Source: Agrobacterium rosae
Lineage (GTDB): Bacteria > Pseudomonadota > Alphaproteobacteria > Rhizobiales > Rhizobiaceae
Direction of reading: 5' to 3'
Length of the DNA stretch: 64,000 bases
Assembly (NCBI RefSeq): GCF_002915175.1
Contig: NZ_NXEJ01000006.1
Location: forward strand, 70,626-134,625
Shown: positions 50,259-59,223 of the stretch, one piece after another
How positions within the stretch are numbered: position 1 is the first letter of the stretch
Layout: each line of letters starts with the position of its first letter
Position numbers and translations under genes: made by a program
The notes under the pieces: model-generated
What the model saw: only the letters and a program-made list of their open reading frames with translations
Database searches by the model: none
Told to the model about the DNA's origin: nothing

Positions 50259-50495
50259 ATGACCGTAGCGGGCAACGAAAAACAGCTTCTGCACCTGGTA
50301 TTCGGCGGCGAGCTGGAAAATCTTCAGGACGTACAGTTTCGCGATTTGAAGGCGCTCGATATCGTCGGCATCTTTCCAGACTATGCAACGGCACTGACAG
50401 CGTGGAAGTCAAAGGCGCAGCAGACTGTGGATAACGCCCATATGCGTTATTTTATAGTGCATATGCACCGCTTGCTTGACCCCCAGAGCAAATAA
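50259..50495 (+). CDS. DUF4170 protein
   Basis: 78 residues, chosen from the ATG at 50259 preceded by GAAGAGAAG. The conserved core (HLVFGGEL, DLKALDIVGIFPDYATALTAWKSKA and FIVHMHRLLDP) matches the small DUF4170 family, which is limited to alphaproteobacteria and regularly found just ahead of kdtA. Function unknown; the position suggests a role in or near Kdo/lipid A assembly. Confidence 0.82.
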   Translation: MTVAGNEKQLLHLVFGGELENLQDVQFRDLKALDIVGIFPDYATALTAWKSKAQQTVDNAHMRYFIVHMHRLLDPQSK

Positions 50496-50805
50496 TCGCT
50501 GGTTTCCTACTTCCTTTGTACTATCGTGAATGGACAAGAGGTTGTGTGAGTCTGCGGGGACACGCATAGCCTCTCCGGCCTCGGCATCATTTTTTCGTTG
50601 GCCTTTTATGCTCTGAGACAAAAAAGACGCATTTTCATAAGAAGTAGGTTTTACGTCATCGACCCGAGGAATGTGGCGCTGTTCTCGGGACATTCGATGC
50701 TCAAATGAAAAACAGGGCAACGCGGACGGTTCCATTTTATGGCCTGACGCTCTGATATCGATCACAGGGGAAAACATTGCGCGCATTGATCAAAGGCAGC
50801 ATGTC
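50496..50805. other. 310-base region between DUF4170 and kdtA
   Basis: No supported gene. Open frames here overlap each other in both directions without ribosome sites. No clear terminator, repeat or known binding site is visible; presumably it contains the promoter or leader of kdtA. Confidence 0.5.
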
Positions 50806-52122
50806 ATGAATAGCCGGATCGCACGTTTCGCCCTTTCGGGTTACAGAATTGCTGGCGTTGCCGCCTATCCCTTTGCCAGACCCTATCTGATGTATCGCTC
50901 TACAAAGGGCAAGGAAGACAAGCGCCGCCGGATGGAACGTTTCGGCCATGCCAGCGCAGACCGTCCGCGCGGCCCGCTGGTCTGGTTTCATGCCGCAAGC
51001 GTGGGCGAAACGCTGGCTCTCGTTCCGCTCATCCGTGAAATCCGCAAACGCGACATTCACGTTCTTTTGACCACTGGCACAGTCACGTCAGCAGAGCTGA
51101 GCAAAACCCGTTTGGGTGATGACGTCATCCACCAATATGTGCCGCTCGATATCAAGATTTCCATCAACCGCTTTCTGAGCTACTGGACGCCGGACGCCGC
51201 AATTACCGCCGAGTCCGAGATTTGGCCCGTCACCATGATGGAGCTCGAGCGCCGCCATATTCCGCAGATACGCGTCAATGCGCGGCTGTCCGATCGCTCT
51301 TTTGGTCGTTGGCAGCGTCACTCCGAATTTGCAGAGGCTCTGTTCAGCAAGCTGGCTCTGGTCGTGGCGCAGTCCGACGTCGATGCCGAGCGCTTCCGTG
51401 ATCTCGGTTCATGGCCTGTCGTGGTATCGGGTAATCTCAAGGGTGATACCGATCCGCCGCCGTGCGACGCTGCCCTGTTGGATACCTATCGTCGCCAGAT
51501 CGGCAATCGCAAGACATGGGCCGCGATCTCTACATTCGATGGTGAAGAGAAGGCTGCTGCTACCGTTCACGCAGCTATCAAATCGCGCGACGGGCAACTG
51601 ACATTGATCGTACCGAGGCACCCGGAGCGGGCGGATGATATCGAGGCCATGCTCAAGGGCATGAACCTGACCGTGGCGCGCAGAAGCCGCAACGATGTCA
51701 TCACACCGCAAACGGATATTTTCCTTGGCGACAGCATTGGCGAGATGGGCCTTTACCTGCGGCTGACCGAACTGGCTTTTGTTGGGCGTTCGTTGATGGC
51801 TGAAGGTGGTCAGAACCCGCTGGAACCGGCGATGCTGGGCTGTGCCGTATTGTCTGGCGCGCATGTCCAGAACTTCCGCGAAGCTTACCAGAAACTGCTG
51901 CGGTCGGGCGGCGGACGCATTATCCGAGATGTGGAAATGCTGGCCAAAGCCGTGCATTACCTGTTGGTCAACGACAATGAGCGATACAAGATGATCGATG
52001 CCGGTGGCAGGGTCATTCAGGATATGCGCGGCGCGCTGTCTGCAACGGTCAAGGCGCTTGAGCCCTATATCAATCCTTTGACGGTGACGGCGAAGCTTCA
52101 ACCGCGCAGTGCGGCCGGCTGA
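50806..52122 (+). CDS. kdtA: 3-deoxy-D-manno-octulosonic acid (Kdo) transferase
   Basis: 438 residues. Adds Kdo to lipid IVA at the inner membrane. Glycosyltransferase of the WaaA family: WFHAASVGETLALVPLI, TTGTVTSAEL, and the C-terminal EGGQNPLEPAMLGCAVLSG donor-binding motif. The ATG at 50806 gives the normal N-terminal anchor (ARFALSGYRIAGVAAYPFA); a longer frame from 50671 adds 45 unrelated residues. Confidence 0.93.
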   Translation: MNSRIARFALSGYRIAGVAAYPFARPYLMYRSTKGKEDKRRRMERFGHASADRPRGPLVWFHAASVGETLALVPLIREIRKRDIHVLLTTGTVTSAELSKTRLGDDVIHQYVPLDIKISINRFLSYWTPDAAITAESEIWPVTMMELERRHIPQIRVNARLSDRSFGRWQRHSEFAEALFSKLALVVAQSDVDAERFRDLGSWPVVVSGNLKGDTDPPPCDAALLDTYRRQIGNRKTWAAISTFDGEEKAAATVHAAIKSRDGQLTLIVPRHPERADDIEAMLKGMNLTVARRSRNDVITPQTDIFLGDSIGEMGLYLRLTELAFVGRSLMAEGGQNPLEPAMLGCAVLSGAHVQNFREAYQKLLRSGGGRIIRDVEMLAKAVHYLLVNDNERYKMIDAGGRVIQDMRGALSATVKALEPYINPLTVTAKLQPRSAAG

Positions 52123-52124
52123 TC

Positions 52125-52865
52125 GTGGACGTCAAGGCCCCTGCAAAATCACCCGCCGCCATTGCGGCTGTCCTGTTCGACAAGGATGGGACGCTCATCG
52201 GCTATGATGCAAGCTGGGGTCCGGTCAATCGGCAGCTTGCAGCGATTGCTTCGAAAGGCGATGCCGAACTCGCGGATCGCCTTCTTCTCGCCTGCGGCAT
52301 GGACCCTGTTACTGGCCACGTCCAGCCAGATAGCCTGCTTGCTGCTGGCAATACGGTGCAGATTGCCGAAGGGCTGGTGGCAGCGGGTTCTGCTTGCGAC
52401 CTCGCTGAACTCACACAACGCCTCGACCGGTTGTTCACCGAGGCGGCTGGAAAATCGGTTGCCGTGACCGATCTCAAAGCCTTTTTCGCGCGCCTCAAGG
52501 GCAGGGGCTACAAGCTTGGTATCGCGTCCAGCGACAATCAGGCCTCTATTTGGCAACTTGCGAAACGCTTCGGCTTCGAAACCGATCTCGATTTCGTTGC
52601 GGGTTATGACAGCGGTCACGGGACAAAACCACAGCCGGGCATGGTGCTGGGCTTCTGCAAGGCAATCGGTATGCCACCGCACCGTGTTGCCGTGGTAGGA
52701 GATAACAACCACGATTTGCACATGGCGGCCAATGCGAATGCCGGTCTGCGGATTGCCGTGCTGACCGGCACGGGCTCGAGAGAGAGCCTGCGTGCGGATT
52801 CGGATTATTGTTTTGACGATATCACCGACCTTGAAGGCCTGTTGCCGCAGCGGCCAGCCCTGTAG
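52125..52865 (+). CDS. HAD-family phosphatase in the Kdo/lipid A operon
   Basis: 246 residues with a GTG start 2 bases after the kdtA stop. Gph-like HAD fold: nucleophile [16 protein letters not shown] motif II, and [10 protein letters not shown] motif IV. The substrate is unknown; the operon position between kdtA and lpxK suggests sugar-phosphate or Kdo-linked metabolism but this is inference from neighbours only. Confidence 0.82.
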   Translation: MDVKAPAKSPAAIAAVLFDKDGTLIGYDASWGPVNRQLAAIASKGDAELADRLLLACGMDPVTGHVQPDSLLAAGNTVQIAEGLVAAGSACDLAELTQRLDRLFTEAAGKSVAVTDLKAFFARLKGRGYKLGIASSDNQASIWQLAKRFGFETDLDFVAGYDSGHGTKPQPGMVLGFCKAIGMPPHRVAVVGDNNHDLHMAANANAGLRIAVLTGTGSRESLRADSDYCFDDITDLEGLLPQRPAL

Positions 52866-52966
52866 GGCTGAATTTCAGTGCTTTCGTACCGCCTTTTTGC
52901 AAAATCCTTACCTTTCTGCGAGATAGCTTCTGCTACCACATTGGCAAAGCGGGAGTTTGGAGACTG

Positions 52967-54004
52967 ATGGTTTCGGAAGCGCCGCCATTCTGGTGGGAAC
53001 AGCCCGGTTGGCAGGCATGGGCTCTGTCGCCCTTTTCTTATCTGTATGGCAAGGTTGCCGGGCGGCAGATGAGGACGTCGAAGCGTGCGTCCGTGCCGGT
53101 TCCCGTCATCTGCATCGGCAATTTCACGGTAGGTGGCGCAGGCAAGACCCCGACCGCGATCGCTATCGCCAGAGCCGCAATCGACAAAGGTTTGAAGCCA
53201 GGTTTTCTCAGCCGTGGTTACGGTGGAACCCTGGATGTCACCACGCTTGTAGATGTGGGTCACCATCGTTCCGTGGATGTCGGCGATGAGCCGTTGCTGC
53301 TGGCGCGAGAAGCAACCACGGTCATTTCGCGAAAGCGCGTCGATGGCGCGCGCAGGCTGGTGGCTGAAGGCGTCGATTTCATCATCATGGATGACGGGTT
53401 TCAAAGTGCACGGCTGACGCTGGATTATGCGCTTGTCGTCATCGACACTCAGCGCGGCATCGGCAACGGTCATTTCGTCCCGGGCGGACCCGTCCGTGCA
53501 CCTCTGTCCGAGCAGATGCGCCAGCTTTCAGCCATCCTGAAGGTCGGCAACGGGCAGGCGGCAGATGCCATTGTGCGAACCGCATCGCGCGCGGGCAAGC
53601 CTGTCTTCGTTTCATCCATCCAGCCCAGACCGCAGCCGGATTTTGCGGGCAAACGCGTGCTGGCCTATGCGGGTATTGCCGATCCGAACAAGTTTTATCG
53701 GACTGTCGAGCAGCTCGGCGGCGAGATTGTGGTGAAACGATCCTTTCCGGACCATCATCATTTCAGTGATGAAGACATTCAGAACGTGGCCGAAGAAGCC
53801 GCTAAATTTGATCTCTTGCCGGTTACGACAGCCAAAGATGCTGTGCGCCTTGCCGGACATCATGGCGGTGCAGCTCAATTGCTTGAACGCACGCTCGTCA
53901 TCGAAATCGACATGAAGTTCGACGATCCGACCGCGCCGCAGATGATCATTGAGGCCGCCTTCGAGAATTACAGCCGTCGGAAGCTCCAGAGACAATCATC
54001 GTGA
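52967..54004 (+). CDS. lpxK: Tetraacyldisaccharide 4'-kinase
   Basis: 345 residues. Phosphorylates the 4' position of lipid A disaccharide at the inner membrane. Has the P-loop [17 protein letters not shown] and GFLSRGYGG, ending with [18 protein letters not shown] typical of LpxK. The start [20 protein letters not shown] is the usual amphipathic membrane contact. Last gene of the kdtA cluster. Confidence 0.94.
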   Translation: MVSEAPPFWWEQPGWQAWALSPFSYLYGKVAGRQMRTSKRASVPVPVICIGNFTVGGAGKTPTAIAIARAAIDKGLKPGFLSRGYGGTLDVTTLVDVGHHRSVDVGDEPLLLAREATTVISRKRVDGARRLVAEGVDFIIMDDGFQSARLTLDYALVVIDTQRGIGNGHFVPGGPVRAPLSEQMRQLSAILKVGNGQAADAIVRTASRAGKPVFVSSIQPRPQPDFAGKRVLAYAGIADPNKFYRTVEQLGGEIVVKRSFPDHHHFSDEDIQNVAEEAAKFDLLPVTTAKDAVRLAGHHGGAAQLLERTLVIEIDMKFDDPTAPQMIIEAAFENYSRRKLQRQSS

Positions 54005-54103
54005 TGTAATTTGTCGATTATCACCTTGCCGAGGAACAATCGGGGCTTGCAGGGCTTCTCTTCATGAAGAATTCCAATTTTGGATTGTTGTGAGGAGAAA
54101 ACG

Positions 54104-54427
54104 ATGGCGCAAGACAAGGTCGAGAAAAAAGTATTCACCCCGCGTGAAAGCCGCCAGGGTTTAAAGGGCAGTCCGGTTCTGATCATTTTGGTGATAAGTC
54201 TGCTGCTGGCGGGAGCAGTTTGGATCGTCGCGGAAACATGGGGCGAATCGACGGCTCCCGCAACGTCTGAAGTGCAGCCAGCGCCGGGTCCGGGAACACC
54301 GGCTACCACGCCAAATCCGGGTGCGCAGGGTGCCAATACGTTCGATAACAATACGCCTTCCGGCTCGACACCGCCGACAGAGGGAACGGACAGAAACCCC
54401 AGTTCAACCAACACGACCACACCATAA
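54104..54427 (+). CDS. Small single-span membrane protein with Pro/Thr-rich tail
   Basis: 107 residues from the ATG at 54104 with a GAGGAG site. One membrane helix (SPVLIILVISLLLAGAVWIV) follows a short charged cytoplasmic N-terminus; the remaining 60 residues are Pro, Thr, Asn and Ser rich and probably periplasmic and unstructured. I do not recognise the family. Convergent with the DUF892 gene, sharing a terminator. Confidence 0.65.
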   Translation: MAQDKVEKKVFTPRESRQGLKGSPVLIILVISLLLAGAVWIVAETWGESTAPATSEVQPAPGPGTPATTPNPGAQGANTFDNNTPSGSTPPTEGTDRNPSSTNTTTP

Positions 54428-54431
54428 CGAA

Positions 54432-54460
54432 AAAAAGCCGGGCGATATGCCCGGCTTTTT
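54432..54460. terminator. Bidirectional terminator
   Basis: 12-bp perfect stem including A/T runs on both sides (54432-54443 with 54449-54460) and a 5-base loop. It lies between convergent genes ending at 54427 and 54477. Confidence 0.9.
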
Positions 54461-54476
54461 TCTTGCGTTGTAAAGC

Positions 54477-54974
54477 TTAAGCAGCCTTTTGAGCAGCTGC
54501 ATTGACCGAAGCAGTGGCAAGCTCCGTCAACGCCTCGTCGGTTGTGGACTCTTCATTCAGCGTCGCTTCGAGAAGCGGTACAACTTTGGTGTGTCCAAGC
54601 TTTTCAGCCCAGGCCTTCAAGGTGCCATAACGGGTGATCTCGTAGTGTTCGACGGCCTGCGCTGAAGAGATCAGGCCAGCGTCAAGAGCAGCGGTGCCCT
54701 TGTAGTCTTCGATGATTTCTTCACCTTCGGCGATGATGCCCTGAATGGCTTCGCAAGTTTTGCCCTGAGCACGCTTGCCGATAAGCTCAAAAACTTCCTG
54801 GAGCCGTTCGATGTGCCCCTGGGTTTCTTCCTTGTGCTTTTCGAATGCTGCCTTCAGCTTTGGGTCGGTCGCGGCTCGGGCCATCTTCGGCAATGCCTTC
54901 AGCACCTGACGCTCGGCATAGTAGATGTCTTTCAGCGTATCGTAAAAAAGATCGTCTAGTGTTTTCTCGGCCAT
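54477..54974 (-). CDS. Ferritin-like DUF892 (YciF) protein
   Basis: 165 residues from the ATG at 54974, after a GGGAGATGAAC site; an upstream ATG (55007) adds 11 residues. Four-helix ferritin-like domain: LDDLFYDTLKDIYYAERQVL, KHKEETQGHIERL and EHYEITRYGTLKAWAEKLG carry Glu/His ligands for a di-iron site. YciF-type proteins are stress-induced; activity is not defined. Confidence 0.87.
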   Translation of the reverse strand: MAEKTLDDLFYDTLKDIYYAERQVLKALPKMARAATDPKLKAAFEKHKEETQGHIERLQEVFELIGKRAQGKTCEAIQGIIAEGEEIIEDYKGTAALDAGLISSAQAVEHYEITRYGTLKAWAEKLGHTKVVPLLEATLNEESTTDEALTELATASVNAAAQKAA

Positions 54975-55096
54975 GTTCATCTCCCATTGAAAATCGTGCT
55001 TTTGCATTACACTCCGAGCTAACCAGCGCCGGGTGTGATCGTTCCTGCTCGATCGCGCACAACTTCAATTATATTTTAGGGAAATGTGTTTTTAGG

Positions 55097-55333
55097 TCAG
55101 GCACTGCGTTTCTGATTGGGCAGCGCTCCTGCACGTTTTTCCGCTTCGAACGACGCGGCTGCATCGGCATAGGGCTCCTGACGGACAACGCTCCAATAAC
55201 GCAACTCATCGATTGGAATATGTTTGCCGGTCATGGCGCAGATGACATAGGAACCGGTCTGGACGATGCGCATATCGCCATCGAGATATTCGATCTTGGC
55301 CTCGCGATTGCTGCCACCTTCAAATCTGTTCAT
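55097..55333 (-). CDS. DUF2093 protein
   Basis: 78 residues from the ATG at 55333 with an AGGAGACAGGACAA ribosome site. The family signature (AKIEYLDGDMRIVQTGSYVICAMTGKHIPIDELRYWSV, in parts) is a short beta-rich fold with one Cys, found in alphaproteobacteria. It is downstream of mutL on the same strand. Function unknown. Confidence 0.82.
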   Translation of the reverse strand: MNRFEGGSNREAKIEYLDGDMRIVQTGSYVICAMTGKHIPIDELRYWSVVRQEPYADAAASFEAEKRAGALPNQKRSA

Positions 55334-55409
55334 TTGTCCTGTCTCCTGACGCTGGGTCTTTTTAACGTTGCCGCAGCCGGAATACCAGCGTGGCATGCGG
55401 GGAAATATC

Positions 55410-57221
55410 TCAGCTTCTGCCGAAGAGCTTTTCGATGTCCGCAAGCTTGAGTTCGATATAGGTCGGGCGTCCGTGGTTGCATTGGCCGGAGCCGGGCGTG
55501 TTTTCCATCTGCCGCAACAGCGCGTTCATTTCCTCCGGCCGCATGCGGCGGCCTGCCCGCACTGAGCCATGGCAAGCCATCGTGGCCGCGACATATTCCA
55601 GCTTGCTGGCAAGGCTGCCCGCCGTATCCCATTCGGCAATTTCATCGGCGAGTTGCCGCACCAGGCCCTGTACATTGACCTCGCCCAACATGGCAGGCGT
55701 TTCACGCACCGCCACGGCGCCCGGCCCGAAACGTTCGATGGTCAGCCCCATGCTGTCGAAGTCGCTGGCATGTTGCATCAGCCGGTCGCAGTCTTCTTCC
55801 GGCAAATCGATGATTTCGGGGATCAGCAAAACTTGCGATGCGGGACGCTTGGAATGCAGCGCTTTGCGAATCTCCTCGAATACGAGGCGCTCATGCGCTG
55901 CGTGCTGATCCACGATCACGAGACCGTCTTCCGTCTGGGCGACGATGTAGTTGGCGTGAACCTGCGCCCGCGCAGCGCCCAGTGGATAGCGAGAGGATTC
56001 CGTCACCGCCGTCGCGTTAGTGTCGGTGTGATCCGCGCGCGCTGTGGGCATGCCGATGTCGGTGAACTGAGACTGCGGCGTTTCGTGCAGAGACAAACCA
56101 CCTGAAACCAAAAGCGGTCGGGAAGGTGAAGTGGCAGGCGACCATGCCTGTGATGAAAAGGGCCGCACGGTCGATGGGCTGTATCCCGGACGAAACGCAT
56201 TCATCATCTGCGCAGCCCCGGTGGTTGCGGCGCGGTCTCCCTCACGGGCCAAGGCCTGACGCACGGCACCGACGATGAGCCCGCGAATAAGGCCGGGGTC
56301 GCGAAAGCGCACATCGGATTTGGCTGGGTGCACGTTGACGTCCACCAGCGCTGGGTCAAGCCGCAACGCCAGGACTGCAATGGGGTAACGCCCATGCGGT
56401 ATGGTCTCGGCATAAGCTCCGCGAATGGCCGAAAGCAGAAGTTTGTCCTGTACCGGGCGACCGTTCACGAACATATATTGATGCGCGGAGTTGCCACGAT
56501 TGAAAGTCGGCAGGCCGGCAAAGCCGGTCAATGTCACGTCTTCGCGCTCGGCATCGATCTCGATGGCATTATCCTTGAAATCCGCACCGAGAATCTGCGC
56601 CATTCGCGCAAGGTGGTCATCACCGGTTGCTGGAAACTCCAGCGTCGAGCGGTCCGTGCCTGAGAGCACGAAGCGGATATGCGGAAACGCAATCGCCATG
56701 CGCTTGACGATTTCGGTGATCGCCGCCGCTTCGGCCTTTTCCGTCTTCAGGAACTTCAAACGCGCAGGCGTGGCAAAGAACAGGTCGCGCACTTCTACAA
56801 TCGTGCCGGTATTGGAGGGAGCCGGTCGCACGGGTGAAAGCTTGCCGCCGCTCACCGAAATAATCGCACCTTCGGCGGCACCCTGCTGGCGGCTGGTAAT
56901 CGTCAGCTTGGCTACGGAGCCGATGGAGGGCAGAGCTTCACCGCGAAAACCCAGCGTGCGGATATCGTCCAGCGCTGTGGAAATCTTCGATGTGCAATGT
57001 CTGCGGATTGCCAGTTCCAGATCGCCGGGCGACATGCCGCTGCCATTGTCGGCAATACGCACAAGCCCTTTGCCGCCACCGGCGGTCGCGATCTCGATGC
57101 GCGTCGCACCGGCATCGATGGCGTTTTCGATCAGTTCCTTGGCAGCACTGGAAGGTCGCTCGATGACCTCGCCTGCGGCAATCTGGTTGATGAGGGTCTC
57201 GGAGAGCTGTTTGATGGACAT
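55410..57221 (-). CDS. mutL: DNA mismatch repair protein MutL, endonuclease type
   Basis: 603 residues from the ATG at 57221. N-terminal GHKL ATPase: [27 protein letters not shown]. The C-terminal domain holds the metal-dependent endonuclease motif [13 protein letters not shown] (D-Q-H-A-x2-E-x4-E), with ACHGSVRAG and CNHGRPT, so it nicks DNA itself and needs no MutH. An in-frame upstream ATG at 57266 adds 15 residues. A CtrA-type box is 100 bases upstream. Confidence 0.95.
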   Translation of the reverse strand: MSIKQLSETLINQIAAGEVIERPSSAAKELIENAIDAGATRIEIATAGGGKGLVRIADNGSGMSPGDLELAIRRHCTSKISTALDDIRTLGFRGEALPSIGSVAKLTITSRQQGAAEGAIISVSGGKLSPVRPAPSNTGTIVEVRDLFFATPARLKFLKTEKAEAAAITEIVKRMAIAFPHIRFVLSGTDRSTLEFPATGDDHLARMAQILGADFKDNAIEIDAEREDVTLTGFAGLPTFNRGNSAHQYMFVNGRPVQDKLLLSAIRGAYAETIPHGRYPIAVLALRLDPALVDVNVHPAKSDVRFRDPGLIRGLIVGAVRQALAREGDRAATTGAAQMMNAFRPGYSPSTVRPFSSQAWSPATSPSRPLLVSGGLSLHETPQSQFTDIGMPTARADHTDTNATAVTESSRYPLGAARAQVHANYIVAQTEDGLVIVDQHAAHERLVFEEIRKALHSKRPASQVLLIPEIIDLPEEDCDRLMQHASDFDSMGLTIERFGPGAVAVRETPAMLGEVNVQGLVRQLADEIAEWDTAGSLASKLEYVAATMACHGSVRAGRRMRPEEMNALLRQMENTPGSGQCNHGRPTYIELKLADIEKLFGRS

Positions 57222-57558
57222 GGTGCTATTTTCGTGGATTCTTCCGTCTTGTGAAAGGAAAATCACACCGATTGTGGCAGATGTGTTGGTTGTCCCGCTA
57301 AATATTTCTGGGAAACAACGTTAAGCGCGTCTTAAGGGAAAGCTTCTACTGTGCAATCAGCTGGAAATGAATGCAGCATCTATGTCCCTTCGCTGCCGCC
57401 AGGGGACGTGTGACGGAAAGCTGGGGCCGTTACATGATCTCAAACGTCTGCTTTGAGAATCCAACCCGCATGTCCAATAGTTTATCCATTTCCATGCGGC
57501 CATTGGCCGGCTTGTTGTGAGTGCATTTTGCCTTGAGACGTGCGTGTGAGGAATTGCA
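57222..57558. other. Divergent intergenic region mutL / PAS-receiver gene
   Basis: 337 bases, no supported gene. Holds a CtrA-type box at 57321-57335 and GANTC sites (GATTC at 57237-57241, GAATC near 57455). Promoters for both directions are expected here. Confidence 0.55.
57321..57335. promoter_or_regulatory. Second perfect CtrA-type box
   Basis: TTAA-gcgcgtc-TTAA, an exact match to the CtrA full site. It is 100 bases from the mutL ATG and 224 bases from the PAS-receiver ATG, so either or both genes may be controlled. The spacer has no GANTC, unlike the box at 2549. Binding is not shown. Confidence 0.55.
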
Positions 57559-59223
57559 ATGAAGGGTGAGGGGGCGGTCTGTGCAGACATTTACACTGCC
57601 ATGCTTGACGCCGTTTGCGATTCGATTTCCTGCGCATTGATCATCTATGATCGCGACGACCATATCGTCTTCGTCAATCGTCGTGTTCTCAGCTATTTGC
57701 CCGTTTGTGAAACCAAGCTCACGGTTGGCACCCGGCTTCGCGATTTTTTGGCCTCGTTGTACGATGGCCGAAAGACAGCTGACAGCGATTTGCTGCCGCG
57801 TGGCGTCGAGCGGGACGATTGGGTCGCCGAACAACTGTCTTCCCATTGGAAAGAGCGCTCCGAAACGGTGGAGCAGCGCGCTGGCGGCAGATGGCTGCGC
57901 CTCGTCAAGAGACGCTTTCCGTCCGGCCTGGGCATCTGCGTCGTCTCTGATATTTCCGAGCAGAAGAAGCGCGAAGATCAGTGGCGTTCAGATATCGAAC
58001 GTGTGCAACTGACCGAAGAAATTCTCGATACGCTACCGCTTTCAATTTTCGTCAAGGATCGTGACACCTACTACGTTGCCGTCAACAAGGCAGGATGCGC
58101 CCTGTTGGAAACATCTGCCGATCTCATTCTGGGTCGCACGGTTTCGGATATCCATGCAGAACCGCTCGCCTCGCGTATCGATGCCATGGATCAACACGTT
58201 CTTGAAACAGGCACACCTGCTATTCTGCCGGAGCGGGTCACGCGGCTGACGGGCGAAGAAGTTCTTGTCATCACGCGAAAGCAGCGCGTGGGTAAGCCTG
58301 GTCGATATTTCCTCGTAACGACGATGGACGACGTGACGACATTTGCGACGGCGGATGCCGATGGCAAGGGTGTCATTCGCGGGCTGGAGCACATGTCTTT
58401 CACTCCGTCGTCTTATCTGGAGGACGAGCATCATCAGTCCTCGCAGATATTGACGGGTCGCAGCATTCTACTCGTCACGCCCAATGATCATCTCGGAGAA
58501 GTGGCGCGCAAAAAAATGGTCGCCGTTGGTGTCGATTGCGCGGTCGCGAAAAGCCAAAACGAAATGAAGGCTTTCATCGAGTTTGCCACCTCGGCCAAGG
58601 TCCGGATCGACCTTGTGATCGTCGACGTGCAACTGGATATCGCCTGTCTGGATCTGCCACAAACCTATGGCCTGGATGCCATGACTGCCGATGATTTTCA
58701 GTTGGAAAGTTCTCTGATCAACCAGATGACGCGCCATTTTCGAAACAAGCATCAAGCGCTATCATCGACGCAGGCGGATGGCAGTCTGGAAATCTGCACC
58801 GGAAGCACACCGGCATCGACGAAAAAAACGACACTCGATGTTCTTGTCGTGGAAGATAACAACATCAACCAGATCGTTTTTTCGCAAATCCTCGAAAGTC
58901 TGGGGCTGAGCTACAAAATTGCCGCCACCGGCAAACAGGCATTGCAGCTTTTCGAGCAGGAAAAACCATCCTTTGTGTTGATGGACACGACGCTACCGGA
59001 CTTCGATGGTTTCGAAGCAACACGCCGATTGCGCAATATAATGGGAGCGGAGCGCACCCGTACGCCCGTCATCGGCGTCGTCTCGCTGGCTTTCGAAGGT
59101 GATCGGCAAGCCTGTCTGGACGCCGGCATGGACGACATGCTGCTGAAGCCTGTCAGCCCTGACATGGTGGAGATATTGCTCAAGCGATATCTGCCGGAAA
59201 GCCAACATCGTATTCGAGGATGA
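57559..59223 (+). CDS. PAS-PAS / receiver-like / receiver signalling protein without kinase domain
   Basis: 554 residues. PAS-like regions lie near residues 15-135 and 150-270. Residues about 297-390 resemble a receiver but with RSILLVTPNDHLG in place of acidic-pocket residues, so it looks degenerate. The C-terminal receiver (about 430-545) is intact: VVEDNNINQ acidic pair, phosphoacceptor Asp476 in VLMDTTLPDFDGFEATR, and Lys530 in MLLKPVSP. No histidine-kinase, HPt or DNA-binding domain is seen. It ends with a 4-base overlap (ATGA) into the GGDEF-EAL gene, so it probably feeds that enzyme. Confidence 0.82.
   Translation: MKGEGAVCADIYTAMLDAVCDSISCALIIYDRDDHIVFVNRRVLSYLPVCETKLTVGTRLRDFLASLYDGRKTADSDLLPRGVERDDWVAEQLSSHWKERSETVEQRAGGRWLRLVKRRFPSGLGICVVSDISEQKKREDQWRSDIERVQLTEEILDTLPLSIFVKDRDTYYVAVNKAGCALLETSADLILGRTVSDIHAEPLASRIDAMDQHVLETGTPAILPERVTRLTGEEVLVITRKQRVGKPGRYFLVTTMDDVTTFATADADGKGVIRGLEHMSFTPSSYLEDEHHQSSQILTGRSILLVTPNDHLGEVARKKMVAVGVDCAVAKSQNEMKAFIEFATSAKVRIDLVIVDVQLDIACLDLPQTYGLDAMTADDFQLESSLINQMTRHFRNKHQALSSTQADGSLEICTGSTPASTKKTTLDVLVVEDNNINQIVFSQILESLGLSYKIAATGKQALQLFEQEKPSFVLMDTTLPDFDGFEATRRLRNIMGAERTRTPVIGVVSLAFEGDRQACLDAGMDDMLLKPVSPDMVEILLKRYLPESQHRIRG

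Noticed and set aside
57321-57335. GANTC within the second CtrA box
   Set aside because: The spacer reads gcgcgtc, so unlike the first box it contains no GANTC; nearby GANTC sites are outside the box.
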